A stretch of DNA of 55,355 nucleotides from DATKLX01 sp035542155 (GTDB lineage Bacteria > Chloroflexota > Anaerolineae > Anaerolineales > Anaerolineaceae): contig DATKLX010000045.1 in the NCBI GenBank assembly GCA_035542155.1, positions 1-55,355 of the forward strand, in the 5' to 3' direction. Positions 42,022 through 50,229 of this stretch are shown piece by piece (the first letter of the stretch is position 1; every line of letters begins with the position of its first letter). A program made the position numbers and the translations under genes. The notes under the pieces were generated by a model. That model was not told the DNA's origin. It saw only the letters and a program-made list of their open reading frames with translations, and made no database searches.

Positions 42022-43188
42022 ATGAAATCTGAACCTCACTTCGAGACGTTGGCGATCCATGCCGGGCAGCCAGCCGACGCCGCCACCGGGGCCGTCATCA
42101 CTCCAATTTATCAAACCTCCACCTACGCGCAGGAACAGGTAGGGATCCACAAGGGCTTCGAGTACGGCCGTACCTCCAATCCAACCCGCGCCGCCCTGGA
42201 AAGCTGCCTGGCAGCCCTGGAAGGCGCCGGGCTGGACCGACCTGCTTACGGCCTGGCTTTCAGCTCCGGAATGGCGGCGATCGACACTTTGTTGCGCCTG
42301 CTCAAACCGGGGGATCACGTCCTGGCGGGGAACGATGTGTATGGCGGAACCTATCGCCTGTTTGAAAAAGTCCTCAGCGTTTACGGGCTGCGCTTCTCAT
42401 ACGTGGATACCAGCGATCTCGCCGCGGTGGAGGCCAGTTTGGAGCCGGAAACCCGCCTGGTCTGGCTGGAGACGCCGACCAACCCCTTGATGAAGATAGC
42501 CGATATCCAGGCGATCGCGCAGATCCTTCGAACTCGCGTCACACAGGCCTGGCTGGGCGTGGATAACACCTTCGCCTCTCCCTATCTGCAGCAGCCACTT
42601 CGTCTGGGCGCCGATTTCGTTATCCACAGCACGACCAAATATCTCGGCGGCCACTCGGATGTGGTCGGTGGGGCGTTGATCACCACGGTCCCCGAGGCTT
42701 ACCAGCGCCTGAAATTCCTGCAGAACGCCGTCGGTGCGGTGCCCGGGCCGATGGACGCCTGGCTGACGCTGCGCGGGATCAAGACCCTGGCTTTGCGCAT
42801 GGAGCGCCATTCGGCCAACGCGGAAAAGATATGCCGATTCCTCCGCCAGCATCCGGCGGTGGAGCGGGTGCTCTACCCCGGTCTGCCGGATCAGCCCGGG
42901 CATGCGGTCGCCCGCCGCCAGATGCGCCTGTTTGGAGGGATGATCTCCGTGGTGCTGAAAGGGGGCGAAGCCGCTGCGCGCCGGATGGCCGGTGCGACCC
43001 GCTTGTTTACCCTGGCGGAAAGCCTGGGCGGCGTCGAGTCGCTGATCGAATACCCCGCCGCGATGACCCACGCTTCAGTCGCCGGCAGCCCGCTCGAAGT
43101 CCCCGGAGGGCTGGTGCGCCTCTCGGCCGGCATCGAGCAAATCGACGATTTGATCGCAGACCTTCAATCAGCCCTTAAGGCTGATTGA
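42022..43188 (+). CDS. Cystathionine gamma-synthase/gamma-lyase family enzyme
   Basis: 388 aa fold-type-I PLP enzyme of the Cys/Met metabolism family. The Schiff-base lysine is K206 in VIHSTTKYLGGHSDVVGG; FSSGMAAIDTLLRLLKPGDHV, DNTFASPYLQQPL and a C-terminal LVRLSAGIEQIDDLI are family hallmarks. Sequence alone does not separate the synthase (O-acylhomoserine plus cysteine) from the lyase (cystathionine to cysteine). The convergent cystathionine beta-synthase 9 nt away favours reverse transsulfuration, that is gamma-lyase. The long frame reading in from 41626 is antisense-like shadow of the peptidase; start at 42022 with GAAGGGAAG upstream. Confidence 0.92.
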   Translation: MKSEPHFETLAIHAGQPADAATGAVITPIYQTSTYAQEQVGIHKGFEYGRTSNPTRAALESCLAALEGAGLDRPAYGLAFSSGMAAIDTLLRLLKPGDHVLAGNDVYGGTYRLFEKVLSVYGLRFSYVDTSDLAAVEASLEPETRLVWLETPTNPLMKIADIQAIAQILRTRVTQAWLGVDNTFASPYLQQPLRLGADFVIHSTTKYLGGHSDVVGGALITTVPEAYQRLKFLQNAVGAVPGPMDAWLTLRGIKTLALRMERHSANAEKICRFLRQHPAVERVLYPGLPDQPGHAVARRQMRLFGGMISVVLKGGEAAARRMAGATRLFTLAESLGGVESLIEYPAAMTHASVAGSPLEVPGGLVRLSAGIEQIDDLIADLQSALKAD

Positions 43189-43191
43189 AGG
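43161..43191. terminator. Hairpin spanning the metB-type stop codon
   Basis: CCTTCAATCAGCC (43161-43173) and GGCTGATTGAAGG (43179-43191) make a perfect 13-bp stem with a 5-nt loop that includes the TGA stop. It lies between two convergent genes, so it may serve as a bidirectional terminator, but neither side has a T-tract. Confidence 0.6.
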
Positions 43192-43197
43192 CTGGAT

Positions 43198-44658
43198 CTA
43201 CTTTCCCAACCGGCCGGCCAGGTAATCGATCAAATCGATCTTGGACAGGATCCCCACCGGCCGGTCGTTCTCGACCACCGCGACGATCTTCCCGCGCTCG
43301 AACGCGGTCAACACGCTCGCCACCGTAGCATCCGGCGGCACGGAGATCACGCTCGGATTGACCATCGTCGCAATCGTCTCCCCCGGGTCGTGTATGTGGT
43401 CGGAGTGGATCAGGTGCTCGAGCAAGTCCGCCTCGGAGACGATGCCCACCAGCCGCCCATCCTCCCCCACCACCGGCACCTGGGAGATGTCGAATTTTTT
43501 CATCAGCTCGACCACGGCGGTCATGCGGTCCTCGGCTCGGGCAGTGATTAGCTTCATCGGGCGATCAACGCTCGCCAGCACGTCGGCGATGGTCTCTGCG
43601 GTCCAGTGCGGGATGAGAAAGCCGTTCTCGCGCATCCAGTTGTCGTCGAAGATTTTGCTCAGATAGCGGTCGCCCGAATCGGGGAGCAGGACCACAGCGA
43701 CCTCGTCCCGGCCGAGCTGGCGCACCAGCCGCGATTTGAGCAGACCGGCCACCGCCGAGCCAGAAGACCCCCCGCAGAAAAGGCCCTCCTCGCGCACCAG
43801 GCGACGGGTCATCAGGAACGACTCGCGGTCGTCTACCTGGATTACCTCGTCGACCAGACTCAGGTCGAGCGTGCCAGGGATAAAGTCTTCGCCGATTCCC
43901 TCGATCTTATACGTCTTGAGATAGGGTTCGTCCGGTTTTTTGCCCTGCTTCCAGGTTTCGTACAGCAGCGATCCAAGGATATCGACCCCGACGATCTTGA
44001 TCTCAGGGTTCATCTGCTTGAGGTAGCGGGCTGTACCGCTGATCGTCCCGCCCGTGCCCATTCCTACCACCAGGACTTTGATCTTTCCACCTGTCTTTTC
44101 CCACAGCTCTGGGCCGGTGGTGTGGTAATGAGCCCCGGGATTGGCCGGATTAAAATACTGGTTGGCCAGGATTGCATCGGGCGTTTCTTCCACGATCCGC
44201 CGCGCGACCGAGTAATAGCTACGCGGATCCTCGAGCCCCACCGCGGTGGGGGTGATGATCACCCGCGCGCCAAAAGCGCGCAGGAAGCGGACCTTTTCCT
44301 CGCTCATTTTGTCAGGCATGACAAAGATGCAGCGGTAGCCTTTAACTGCCGCCGCGATCGCCAGCCCCGCGCCGGTGTTGCCCGAGGTTGCCTCGACGAT
44401 GGTACCCCCTGGTTTGAGCTGTCCCTGTTTCTCCGCCTCCTCAATGATAGCCACCCCGATACGGTCTTTCACCGAGCCCGCCGGGTTGAAGAATTCCGCC
44501 TTGGCCAGGACCAGACAATCGACCCCTGCGGCCGCCACCACCCGTTTCAGGCGCACCAAGGGGGTATTCCCGATGGTTTCGAGGATGTTTTCAGCATATT
44601 CCAGCTCTCCAGGGCGTCGTCTATTGTCTGATATTGCCTTCATTTCGGTCCGGTCCAT
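43198..44658 (-). CDS. Cystathionine beta-synthase with C-terminal CBS pair
   Basis: 486 aa. The fold-type-II PLP domain (about 20-345) has K64 in FFNPAGSVKDRIG, TSGNTGAGLA and GMGTGGTISGTARYLK. Two CBS domains (about 362-486) carry SQVPVVGEDGRLVGIVSE and VVENDRPVGILSKIDLID and likely bind an adenosyl ligand such as S-adenosylmethionine or AMP. The fusion separates it from plain cysteine synthase. It condenses serine (or O-acetylserine) with homocysteine in transsulfuration. Start at 44658 with GGAG 7 nt upstream; MKAIS five codons later is an alternative. Convergent with the cystathionine gamma-enzyme gene. Confidence 0.92.
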   Translation of the reverse strand: MDRTEMKAISDNRRRPGELEYAENILETIGNTPLVRLKRVVAAAGVDCLVLAKAEFFNPAGSVKDRIGVAIIEEAEKQGQLKPGGTIVEATSGNTGAGLAIAAAVKGYRCIFVMPDKMSEEKVRFLRAFGARVIITPTAVGLEDPRSYYSVARRIVEETPDAILANQYFNPANPGAHYHTTGPELWEKTGGKIKVLVVGMGTGGTISGTARYLKQMNPEIKIVGVDILGSLLYETWKQGKKPDEPYLKTYKIEGIGEDFIPGTLDLSLVDEVIQVDDRESFLMTRRLVREEGLFCGGSSGSAVAGLLKSRLVRQLGRDEVAVVLLPDSGDRYLSKIFDDNWMRENGFLIPHWTAETIADVLASVDRPMKLITARAEDRMTAVVELMKKFDISQVPVVGEDGRLVGIVSEADLLEHLIHSDHIHDPGETIATMVNPSVISVPPDATVASVLTAFERGKIVAVVENDRPVGILSKIDLIDYLAGRLGK

Positions 44659-44697
44659 TCTCTGCTCCAGTTTTCAATTGATTCGCGTACCCATTTA

Positions 44698-44710
44698 GAT
44701 AAATTTTATC
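44698..44710. promoter_or_regulatory. AT-rich palindrome upstream of cystathionine beta-synthase
   Basis: GATAAATTTTATC is a perfect 13-bp palindrome 40 nt upstream of the CBS start, in the 148-nt divergent gap shared with the next plus-strand gene. It may be an operator, or the AT-rich core of the promoter; no clear -35/-10 pair was found. Confidence 0.3.
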
Positions 44711-44806
44711 GCTTTTTAGAATAAGAAAAAATCCCACCGGGCCAGACTGCGCCAATCTATTCATCTCATCACGCCCGCCGTAACGATCAGCGCATGGGAG
44801 GAGGTT

Positions 44807-45349
44807 ATGATCTTTCTAGGCATCATTCTCTTCAGGAAAGGAACCGGCAAAATGGAGATCTACAGGTGGGTCATCTTGCTTCACGTGCTGTTCGCGTTTG
44901 GATTCTTCCTCTCCCACGGAGCGTCTGCGCTGGCGATGTTCAAGCTGCGCAACGAGCGCTCGCACGAGCGGATCTGCGCCATTATCGAGCTGTGTAAGAT
45001 GGGCGAGCCGCCGATGATCATCTCTTTCTTGGGCATCCTGATAACCGGGATCGCCGGTGGATTCATCGGCGGTTGGTGGCGGCACGGCTGGATCTGGGCT
45101 GCCTTGATCCTGCTCATCGCCATCGACCTCTTGATGGGCCGCTATGGACGGGTATATATCGAACAGATCGCCAATGCGTTGGGAATGGTAGATGCCCGGG
45201 CGACTAAGAAAGGCGTGATCCCTGCACAACCCGCCAGCCCGGAAGCGCTGGCTACGATCGTCAACGCCGGCCGACCCGGATTAATGGCCTCCGTCGGCCT
45301 GGGCGGGTTGGCCGCCATCATCCTGCTGATGACGATCAAGCCTTTTTAA
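44807..45349 (+). CDS. Four-helix membrane protein of unknown function
   Basis: 180 aa with about four hydrophobic segments (residues 18-45, 66-90, 92-112, 158-178). The first helix carries two histidines (LLHVLFAFGFFLSHGASAL), which could be heme or metal ligands, and the layout recalls small predicted integral membrane families such as DUF2269, but I cannot assign it. GGAGGAGG lies directly upstream of the ATG at 44807. Its 3' end overlaps the convergent gene by 14 nt. Single gene, no obvious partner. Confidence 0.75.
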   Translation: MIFLGIILFRKGTGKMEIYRWVILLHVLFAFGFFLSHGASALAMFKLRNERSHERICAIIELCKMGEPPMIISFLGILITGIAGGFIGGWWRHGWIWAALILLIAIDLLMGRYGRVYIEQIANALGMVDARATKKGVIPAQPASPEALATIVNAGRPGLMASVGLGGLAAIILLMTIKPF

Positions 45350-46526
45350 CTTCGCGGATCCACAGGCTAACGCTTTCCGGCTCGACTGTCTTCCCGACCA
45401 CGTCGACCAGCAGCCCGGCCATCTGCTCCAGATCGATCTCATTTTTTAACGCAACGGAAAAGGCCTGAAGCGTCTGCTGGGCATCGTAGCGCTGGCGGTA
45501 GAAGCGCCGGTCGATCAGGCTTTGAATCCTCCGCCGCAGCGGGGTGAACAAGGCAGCAATGATCAGGGTCGAAATTACAATCACCACCGGCGAGCGCTGG
45601 CTGCCCAGCAGCGAAAAAAGCGCCTGGAGAACGATTACCGAGCCAAAATATACCCCGGATAGCGAGGCAGTGATCAATGAGTACACCAACGTCCGGCGGA
45701 TAACTACGTCGATATCCCAGAGATGCGAACGGACAACCGCCAGCGTCAATGAAACCGGGAGAACCAGCAAGCCCGTCCACCAGAGGATCCCGCCAGCCTG
45801 CGAGGTTGGCCCGGTCCCCGAGAATTTCAGATAGTAATAGGGTATGCTGCTCAGAAGCATAAAAAACATCCAGATCCCAATCCCGTAGACCACAAGCTTC
45901 GTTTGCTGGCGTTGGACCGGGCTGGAAATTCTTACATAGCGATAGATCTGACTACCAAATGAGGTTAAGAATAACAACCCCAAAATGCTATAAAAAAAAC
46001 GGCTGCGCAACGTTGTTATCGAATCCAGCTCTTTCGTGCTTAACAAAACAGTGTAAAAAGCTATCACAAGGATCAATGGAATGAGCCAGCGCAAGCGAGC
46101 CGGCTGGATGGTTGCGGTGGGGAAGGTGAGCAGAAGGATAAAAAGCGGGATCACAAAAAACATTTGAACCCGGATGGACAGCATTCCAATATTCCCGAAT
46201 AAAAGGTACTCCAGCATCTCCAACGGGCCGCTCATAATTAATCCGTACCCCAGGAGAAAAAAGGAGACGAACAATGCCATGCGATCAAACCGTTTCCGCA
46301 AGAAAAGAAATACAGCCAGCGCCAGGCTGGTCAAAGCCGTCAACAGTGAGGCTGCTCCACTGGCTCCGATCAAAAGAAGTATGACCCGGTCATTCACTTC
46401 ACTGGCAGGTTTCAGCACGAACCACCCAAAATAGCCAGGTAGCGAGGCCAGAATTCCCAGGCCAACCAGCCCTGCGACCGGATACCAGGACAGGATTGCA
46501 GTATCGGTCGACCAGAAGCGCTTCAT
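45336..46526 (-). CDS. Kinase-less sensor-like membrane protein, copy 1
   Basis: 396 aa. About nine hydrophobic segments are followed by a conserved cytoplasmic tail (LFTPLRRRIQSLIDRRFYRQRYDAQQ region, then IDLEQMAGLLVDVVGKTVEPESVSLWIRE). That tail normally precedes the kinase or GAF part of a family of Chloroflexota histidine kinases. Here the protein stops right after it, with no histidine phosphoacceptor or ATPase domain. It is paralogous to the gene upstream (same FTPLRRRIQ-LIDR-FYR-RYDA block) and overlaps it by 4 nt as ATGA. Either a truncated sensor or a stand-alone membrane partner for other signalling proteins. Confidence 0.78.
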   Translation of the reverse strand: MKRFWSTDTAILSWYPVAGLVGLGILASLPGYFGWFVLKPASEVNDRVILLLIGASGAASLLTALTSLALAVFLFLRKRFDRMALFVSFFLLGYGLIMSGPLEMLEYLLFGNIGMLSIRVQMFFVIPLFILLLTFPTATIQPARLRWLIPLILVIAFYTVLLSTKELDSITTLRSRFFYSILGLLFLTSFGSQIYRYVRISSPVQRQQTKLVVYGIGIWMFFMLLSSIPYYYLKFSGTGPTSQAGGILWWTGLLVLPVSLTLAVVRSHLWDIDVVIRRTLVYSLITASLSGVYFGSVIVLQALFSLLGSQRSPVVIVISTLIIAALFTPLRRRIQSLIDRRFYRQRYDAQQTLQAFSVALKNEIDLEQMAGLLVDVVGKTVEPESVSLWIREVKKA

Positions 46527-47788
46527 GGCTCAGGTTTCTCGCGAGCGCGAAGCCACAGGCTGACGCTCCTCGGCTGCATGGTTTCCTCCACGAGCGAGGT
46601 CAGGTGATTGCTGATCCGCGCCAGGTCTACTTCGTCCCGCGCCGCGGCCGCAAACGATTGAATCGTCTGTTCGGCGTCGTAGCGCTTGCGGTAAAAACCG
46701 CGGTCGATCAGCTCCTGGATTCTCTGGCGCAGGGGGGTAAAGAGGAACGCGGTGACCAGGGTGGAAAGGACAATCGAGAGCGAAGACTGCCCCGTCTGCC
46801 CGACGACGTCCCGGAAAACTTTCTGGAAGACAATCACGCTGCCAAAATAGACCAGCCCGAGGATCGCGGTCAGGCTGGCATACACCAGGGTCTTGCGGAT
46901 GATCAGGTTGATCTCGAACAGCCGGTATTTCAGGATGGAGATATCAATCGTAATAGGCAAGATTGCCAACAATGCCTGGTCCAGGTCCCCCCGAAACCCA
47001 TTATCCCCGATGAGTTTATCGCCAGGGAGGAGAGATAAAGGAATGGAGAGGAGAATATAGATCCCCAGGCCAGCGATGACCCATTGGGTTTGCAATCGCT
47101 CGGTAGGCGTAGATACTCTAAGGTAGCGGTAAAACTGACAGATCAGAATCAGAGGAAAAACGATCAGCAGGACCTGCGCAAATCCCTGAAGTAAACCAAA
47201 GAATTTCCCAACCGAAGCAAACAACATGTCCAGATAGCCTAGAGCCTGCAGGGAAAAATGGAATACACAAAAAACGGCTATTGGCCAGCGCGCCCAGCGA
47301 GGAACAGCCACCCCATTGGGGAACAGGAAGAGGTAAAGGAGGAAGAGCGGCCAGAACAATGATCCTATGCCAACATATCCTCGAAAAATCTGGGAAACCT
47401 GGGTAAATTCAAAAAGCGAACCTGTGGGAATAAAGGCGAGGACGAACGCAGTGAACCAGTGAAACCATTTTCCCTGAGCCTTGAGAGCAACGAAAAATGC
47501 GACAGCCAGGAATACCAGGGTAACGATGAGGTTGACGATAATACGGTAGACGGCATACGTCTGCAAACTCATCCCCCGCACATAGGCTCGCGTCAAGATT
47601 TCGGCGTTGCTCATTGGGGCGGAAAGCGAAGAATTGATGGTCGGGACGGTCTGGGTAATGACCCGTTGATAATAGATCGGGATTGAAGCAAACGAAATTG
47701 CCAACTGACTTACGGTCAAAAGAGTCAGCACGAAAAAAACGCGCACCAACCAGCGATCCATCCGACCGTCAGAATGGGTTGAGCTCAA
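46523..47788 (-). CDS. Kinase-less sensor-like membrane protein, copy 2
   Basis: 421 aa, tandem paralogue of the downstream gene. A large N-terminal membrane region is followed by the same tail: YRLFEINLIIRKTLVYASLT, LFTPLRQRIQELIDRGFYRK, YDAEQTIQSFAAAARDEVDL and EETMQPRSVSLWLR. An extra loop between the first helices (roughly residues 30-75) differs from copy 1 and may be the sensing part. No kinase domain. Probably co-transcribed with copy 1 through the 4-nt overlap. Confidence 0.78.
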   Translation of the reverse strand: MSSTHSDGRMDRWLVRVFFVLTLLTVSQLAISFASIPIYYQRVITQTVPTINSSLSAPMSNAEILTRAYVRGMSLQTYAVYRIIVNLIVTLVFLAVAFFVALKAQGKWFHWFTAFVLAFIPTGSLFEFTQVSQIFRGYVGIGSLFWPLFLLYLFLFPNGVAVPRWARWPIAVFCVFHFSLQALGYLDMLFASVGKFFGLLQGFAQVLLIVFPLILICQFYRYLRVSTPTERLQTQWVIAGLGIYILLSIPLSLLPGDKLIGDNGFRGDLDQALLAILPITIDISILKYRLFEINLIIRKTLVYASLTAILGLVYFGSVIVFQKVFRDVVGQTGQSSLSIVLSTLVTAFLFTPLRQRIQELIDRGFYRKRYDAEQTIQSFAAAARDEVDLARISNHLTSLVEETMQPRSVSLWLRAREKPEP

Positions 47789-47864
47789 TCCGACCTCCCT
47801 CCGTCTATTCAGAGTAATTATATCCAGAATCCATCTGCTATTCGTTACGGAGGGAATGGAATAA

Positions 47865-49541
47865 TTATCTTGTCAAATTTCGATACTTGATCCTGTGCGG
47901 CGTCTCAGCCGCGATTCCCAATCTGCGTTTGCGGTCCGCTTCGTAATCGGTGAAGTTGCCATCGAAGAAACGCACCCGACTCTCGCCCTCGAAGGCCAGG
48001 ATGTGGGTCGCCACGCGGTCCAGGAACCAGCGATCGTGCGAGACAACCACCGCGCTACCGGCGAAGCTGTCCAGGGCTTCCTCCAGGGCGCGCAGCGTGT
48101 TCACGTCCAGGTCGTTCGTCGGCTCGTCGAGCAGGATCACGTTCGCCCCGCTTTTCAAGGTTTTAGCCAGGTGGACGCGGTTGCGCTCCCCACCCGAGAG
48201 CGTGCCGACATTCTTCTGCTGGTCGGGGCCCAGGAAATTGAAGCTGGACACGTAGGCGCGGGAATTGCGCTTACGCCCGCCCAGGTCGAGCTGGTCCTCG
48301 CCGCCGCTGATCTCCTCCCAGACCGTTTTGTCCGCGTCCAGGCTCTGCCGGCTCTGGTCGACGTAAGCCATCTGCACCGTCTCCCCGATGCGGATCGAGC
48401 CCTCGTCCGGCTTCTCCTGGTTGGTGATCAGCCGCAGCAGGGTGGTCTTCCCCGCCCCGTTCGGGCCAATCACGCCCACGATGCTGCCCGGGGGGATGCT
48501 CAGGTTGGCGTGGTCGAGCAGCAGCCGGTCCCCGTAGCCCTTGGAGACGCCGTTGAGCTGGATGACCACATCCCCCAGGCGCGGACCCGGCGGGATGTAG
48601 ATCTCCATCTCCTCGCGGCGCTGCTCGGTCTCCTGCGAGAGCAGCCGCTCGTAAGCGGTCACACGGGCCTTGCCTTTCGCCTGCCGCGCCTTGGGCGACA
48701 TATGGATCCATTCCAGCTCGCGCTGTAGAGTCTGCACGCGCTTGCTCTCGGCCTTTTCTTCTTTGCGCAGGCGTTCCTGCTTCTGGTCCAGCCAGGAGGA
48801 ATAGTTGCCCTTCCAGGGGATGCCGAACCCGTGGTCCAGCTCCAGGATCCAGCCGGCGACGTTATCCAGGAAATAGCGGTCGTGGGTCACAGCGATGACC
48901 GTGCCCCGGTACTGCTGCAAATGGCGCTCCAGCCATGCGACCGACTCTGCGTCGAGGTGGTTGGTCGGCTCGTCCAGCAGCAGGATATCCGGCTCGGTGA
49001 GCAGCAGGCGGCACAGCGCCACCCGGCGACGCTCCCCGCCGGAAAGCACGGAGACCGGCGTCTCGCCCGGCGGGCAGCGCAGGGCGTCCATGGCCACCTC
49101 CAGGCGGTTGTCCAGGGTCCAGGCGTCGACTTTGTCCAAAGCTTCCTGCAGCCTGGACTGTTTCTCCACCAGCGCGTCAAAATCCGCGTCGGGATCCGAG
49201 AAAGCGTTGTTGACCTCGTCGAACTCCCGCAGCATATCCACGACCGGCTGGACGGCTTCCGCGACCACCTGCTTGACCGTTTTTTCCGGGTCGAGCTGCG
49301 GCTCTTGCTCAAGAAGACCTACCGAATATCCCGGCGAGAAGACCACCTGGCCGGTGTAGCCGTCGTCTTTGCCGGCGATGATGCGCAGCAGGGTGCTTTT
49401 CCCAGCCCCATTCAGCCCCAGCACCCCGATTTTTGCCCCGTAGAAAAAACCCAGGGAAATGTCGCGCAGCACCTGGCGGTTGTTGGGTGGAAACATGCGC
49501 CCCACGCGAACCATCGAAAAGATGACCTGTTCATCGCTCAT
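47865..49541 (-). CDS. ettA: ABC-F translation factor EttA
   Basis: 558 aa, matching EttA (about 555 aa). Two ABC domains without membrane parts: Walker A GLNGAGKST and GPNGAGKTT; signatures LSGGERRRVALCRLL and LSGGERNRVHLAKTL; Walker B LLLDEPTNHLDAESV and ILLDEPTNDLDVNTL. The linker between them (residues about 240-320, KQERLRKEEKAESKRVQTL...) is the P-site tRNA interaction motif, with the arm typical of EttA. It binds the ribosomal E site and gates early elongation by energy state. It follows the SUI1-family gene by 15 nt, so two translation factors share an operon. Confidence 0.95.
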   Translation of the reverse strand: MSDEQVIFSMVRVGRMFPPNNRQVLRDISLGFFYGAKIGVLGLNGAGKSTLLRIIAGKDDGYTGQVVFSPGYSVGLLEQEPQLDPEKTVKQVVAEAVQPVVDMLREFDEVNNAFSDPDADFDALVEKQSRLQEALDKVDAWTLDNRLEVAMDALRCPPGETPVSVLSGGERRRVALCRLLLTEPDILLLDEPTNHLDAESVAWLERHLQQYRGTVIAVTHDRYFLDNVAGWILELDHGFGIPWKGNYSSWLDQKQERLRKEEKAESKRVQTLQRELEWIHMSPKARQAKGKARVTAYERLLSQETEQRREEMEIYIPPGPRLGDVVIQLNGVSKGYGDRLLLDHANLSIPPGSIVGVIGPNGAGKTTLLRLITNQEKPDEGSIRIGETVQMAYVDQSRQSLDADKTVWEEISGGEDQLDLGGRKRNSRAYVSSFNFLGPDQQKNVGTLSGGERNRVHLAKTLKSGANVILLDEPTNDLDVNTLRALEEALDSFAGSAVVVSHDRWFLDRVATHILAFEGESRVRFFDGNFTDYEADRKRRLGIAAETPHRIKYRNLTR

Positions 49542-49556
49542 GTGCTTTTCCTGACG

Positions 49557-49919
49557 TTATCCTCCGGCTTTTTTAGCCTGGATCCCCTGCTTTTTCAATT
49601 CTGCGACGATCGCATCGCGGTGGTCGCCCTGGATCTCGATTATTCCGGCTTTAATCGAGCCGCCTGCTCCGCACAGCCGTTTCAGGTCGCTGGCCAGTTT
49701 TTGCAGGCCGTCCTCGCTGAGGCGCAGGCCAGTCACCAGGGTCACTCCCTTACCTTTGCGGCCTTTGGTCTCTTTCGATACCCGCACGATCCCATCCCCC
49801 GCGGTCGCGGGCCGGCTTTTCTTGCAGATGCACTCCGCCGCCGGCCTGCCGCAGCGCGGGCAGACCCGTCCTGACTCGCTGGAATAGACTGTTGGATTCT
49901 CGTCGTTGCGCCGGAACAT
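49557..49919 (-). CDS. yciH: SUI1/eIF1-family translation factor (YciH-like)
   Basis: 120 aa, the usual size of bacterial YciH. An N-terminal zinc-knuckle-like CPRCGRPAAECIC (about residues 18-30) is followed by the SUI1 domain: GVTLVTGLRLSEDGLQKLASD, LCGAGGSIKAGIIEIQGDHR and ending AELKKQGIQAKKAGG. The start at 49919 (MFRRNDENP) has GAGGTG upstream; a longer open frame to 50342 reads across the divergent small gene and is not real. Role: bacterial homologue of eIF1, possibly in start-site fidelity. Upstream of ettA. Confidence 0.93.
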   Translation of the reverse strand: MFRRNDENPTVYSSESGRVCPRCGRPAAECICKKSRPATAGDGIVRVSKETKGRKGKGVTLVTGLRLSEDGLQKLASDLKRLCGAGGSIKAGIIEIQGDHRDAIVAELKKQGIQAKKAGG

Positions 49920-49935
49920 GGACACCTCGCCTTCG

Positions 49936-49941
49936 ATTATA
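49936..49941 (-). promoter_or_regulatory. -10 box of yciH-ettA
   Basis: TATAAT on the minus strand, 16 nt upstream of the yciH start. The -35 region (AAAAAG) is weak. The leader would be about 10 nt, just enough for the Shine-Dalgarno. Confidence 0.5.
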
Positions 49942-50042
49942 CCGGAAGTGGGCTGCAACTTTTTAAGCCCTCCTGCGTAATTAAAGTTGGTAACATTCCA
50001 ACACAAGGACTCCTGAACGGTCAGGAATTGGAGGGTATTAAA

Positions 50043-50225
50043 ATGGGTCTCATCAAGTTTATTCTCGGTTTGATCGGCGGGCTGATCGGCCTGGTTGTCG
50101 GCATCATCGGCGCTGTGATCGGCATCGTCTTGGGCATCGGCGGCGCGGCCATCGGCCTGGTGATCGCAGCGGTCGTACTTGTGCTCCTCGCCCCGATCAT
50201 CCTGCTGCTGGTATTGATTTTCTAA
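50043..50225 (+). CDS. Small glycine-rich double-helix membrane protein
   Basis: 60 aa, almost entirely hydrophobic, with two helices joined by GxxxG-type packing (LIGGLIGLVVGIIGAVIG, then VLGIGGAAIGLVIAAVVLVL). No family recognised. The ATG at 50043 has GGAGGG 7 nt upstream, supporting expression. It lies 4 nt before a threonine synthase-like gene, so they are likely co-transcribed. Similar tiny Gly-rich proteins oligomerise in membranes; a toxin or stress role is possible but unproved. Confidence 0.72.
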   Translation: MGLIKFILGLIGGLIGLVVGIIGAVIGIVLGIGGAAIGLVIAAVVLVLLAPIILLLVLIF

Positions 50226-50229
50226 CCGA

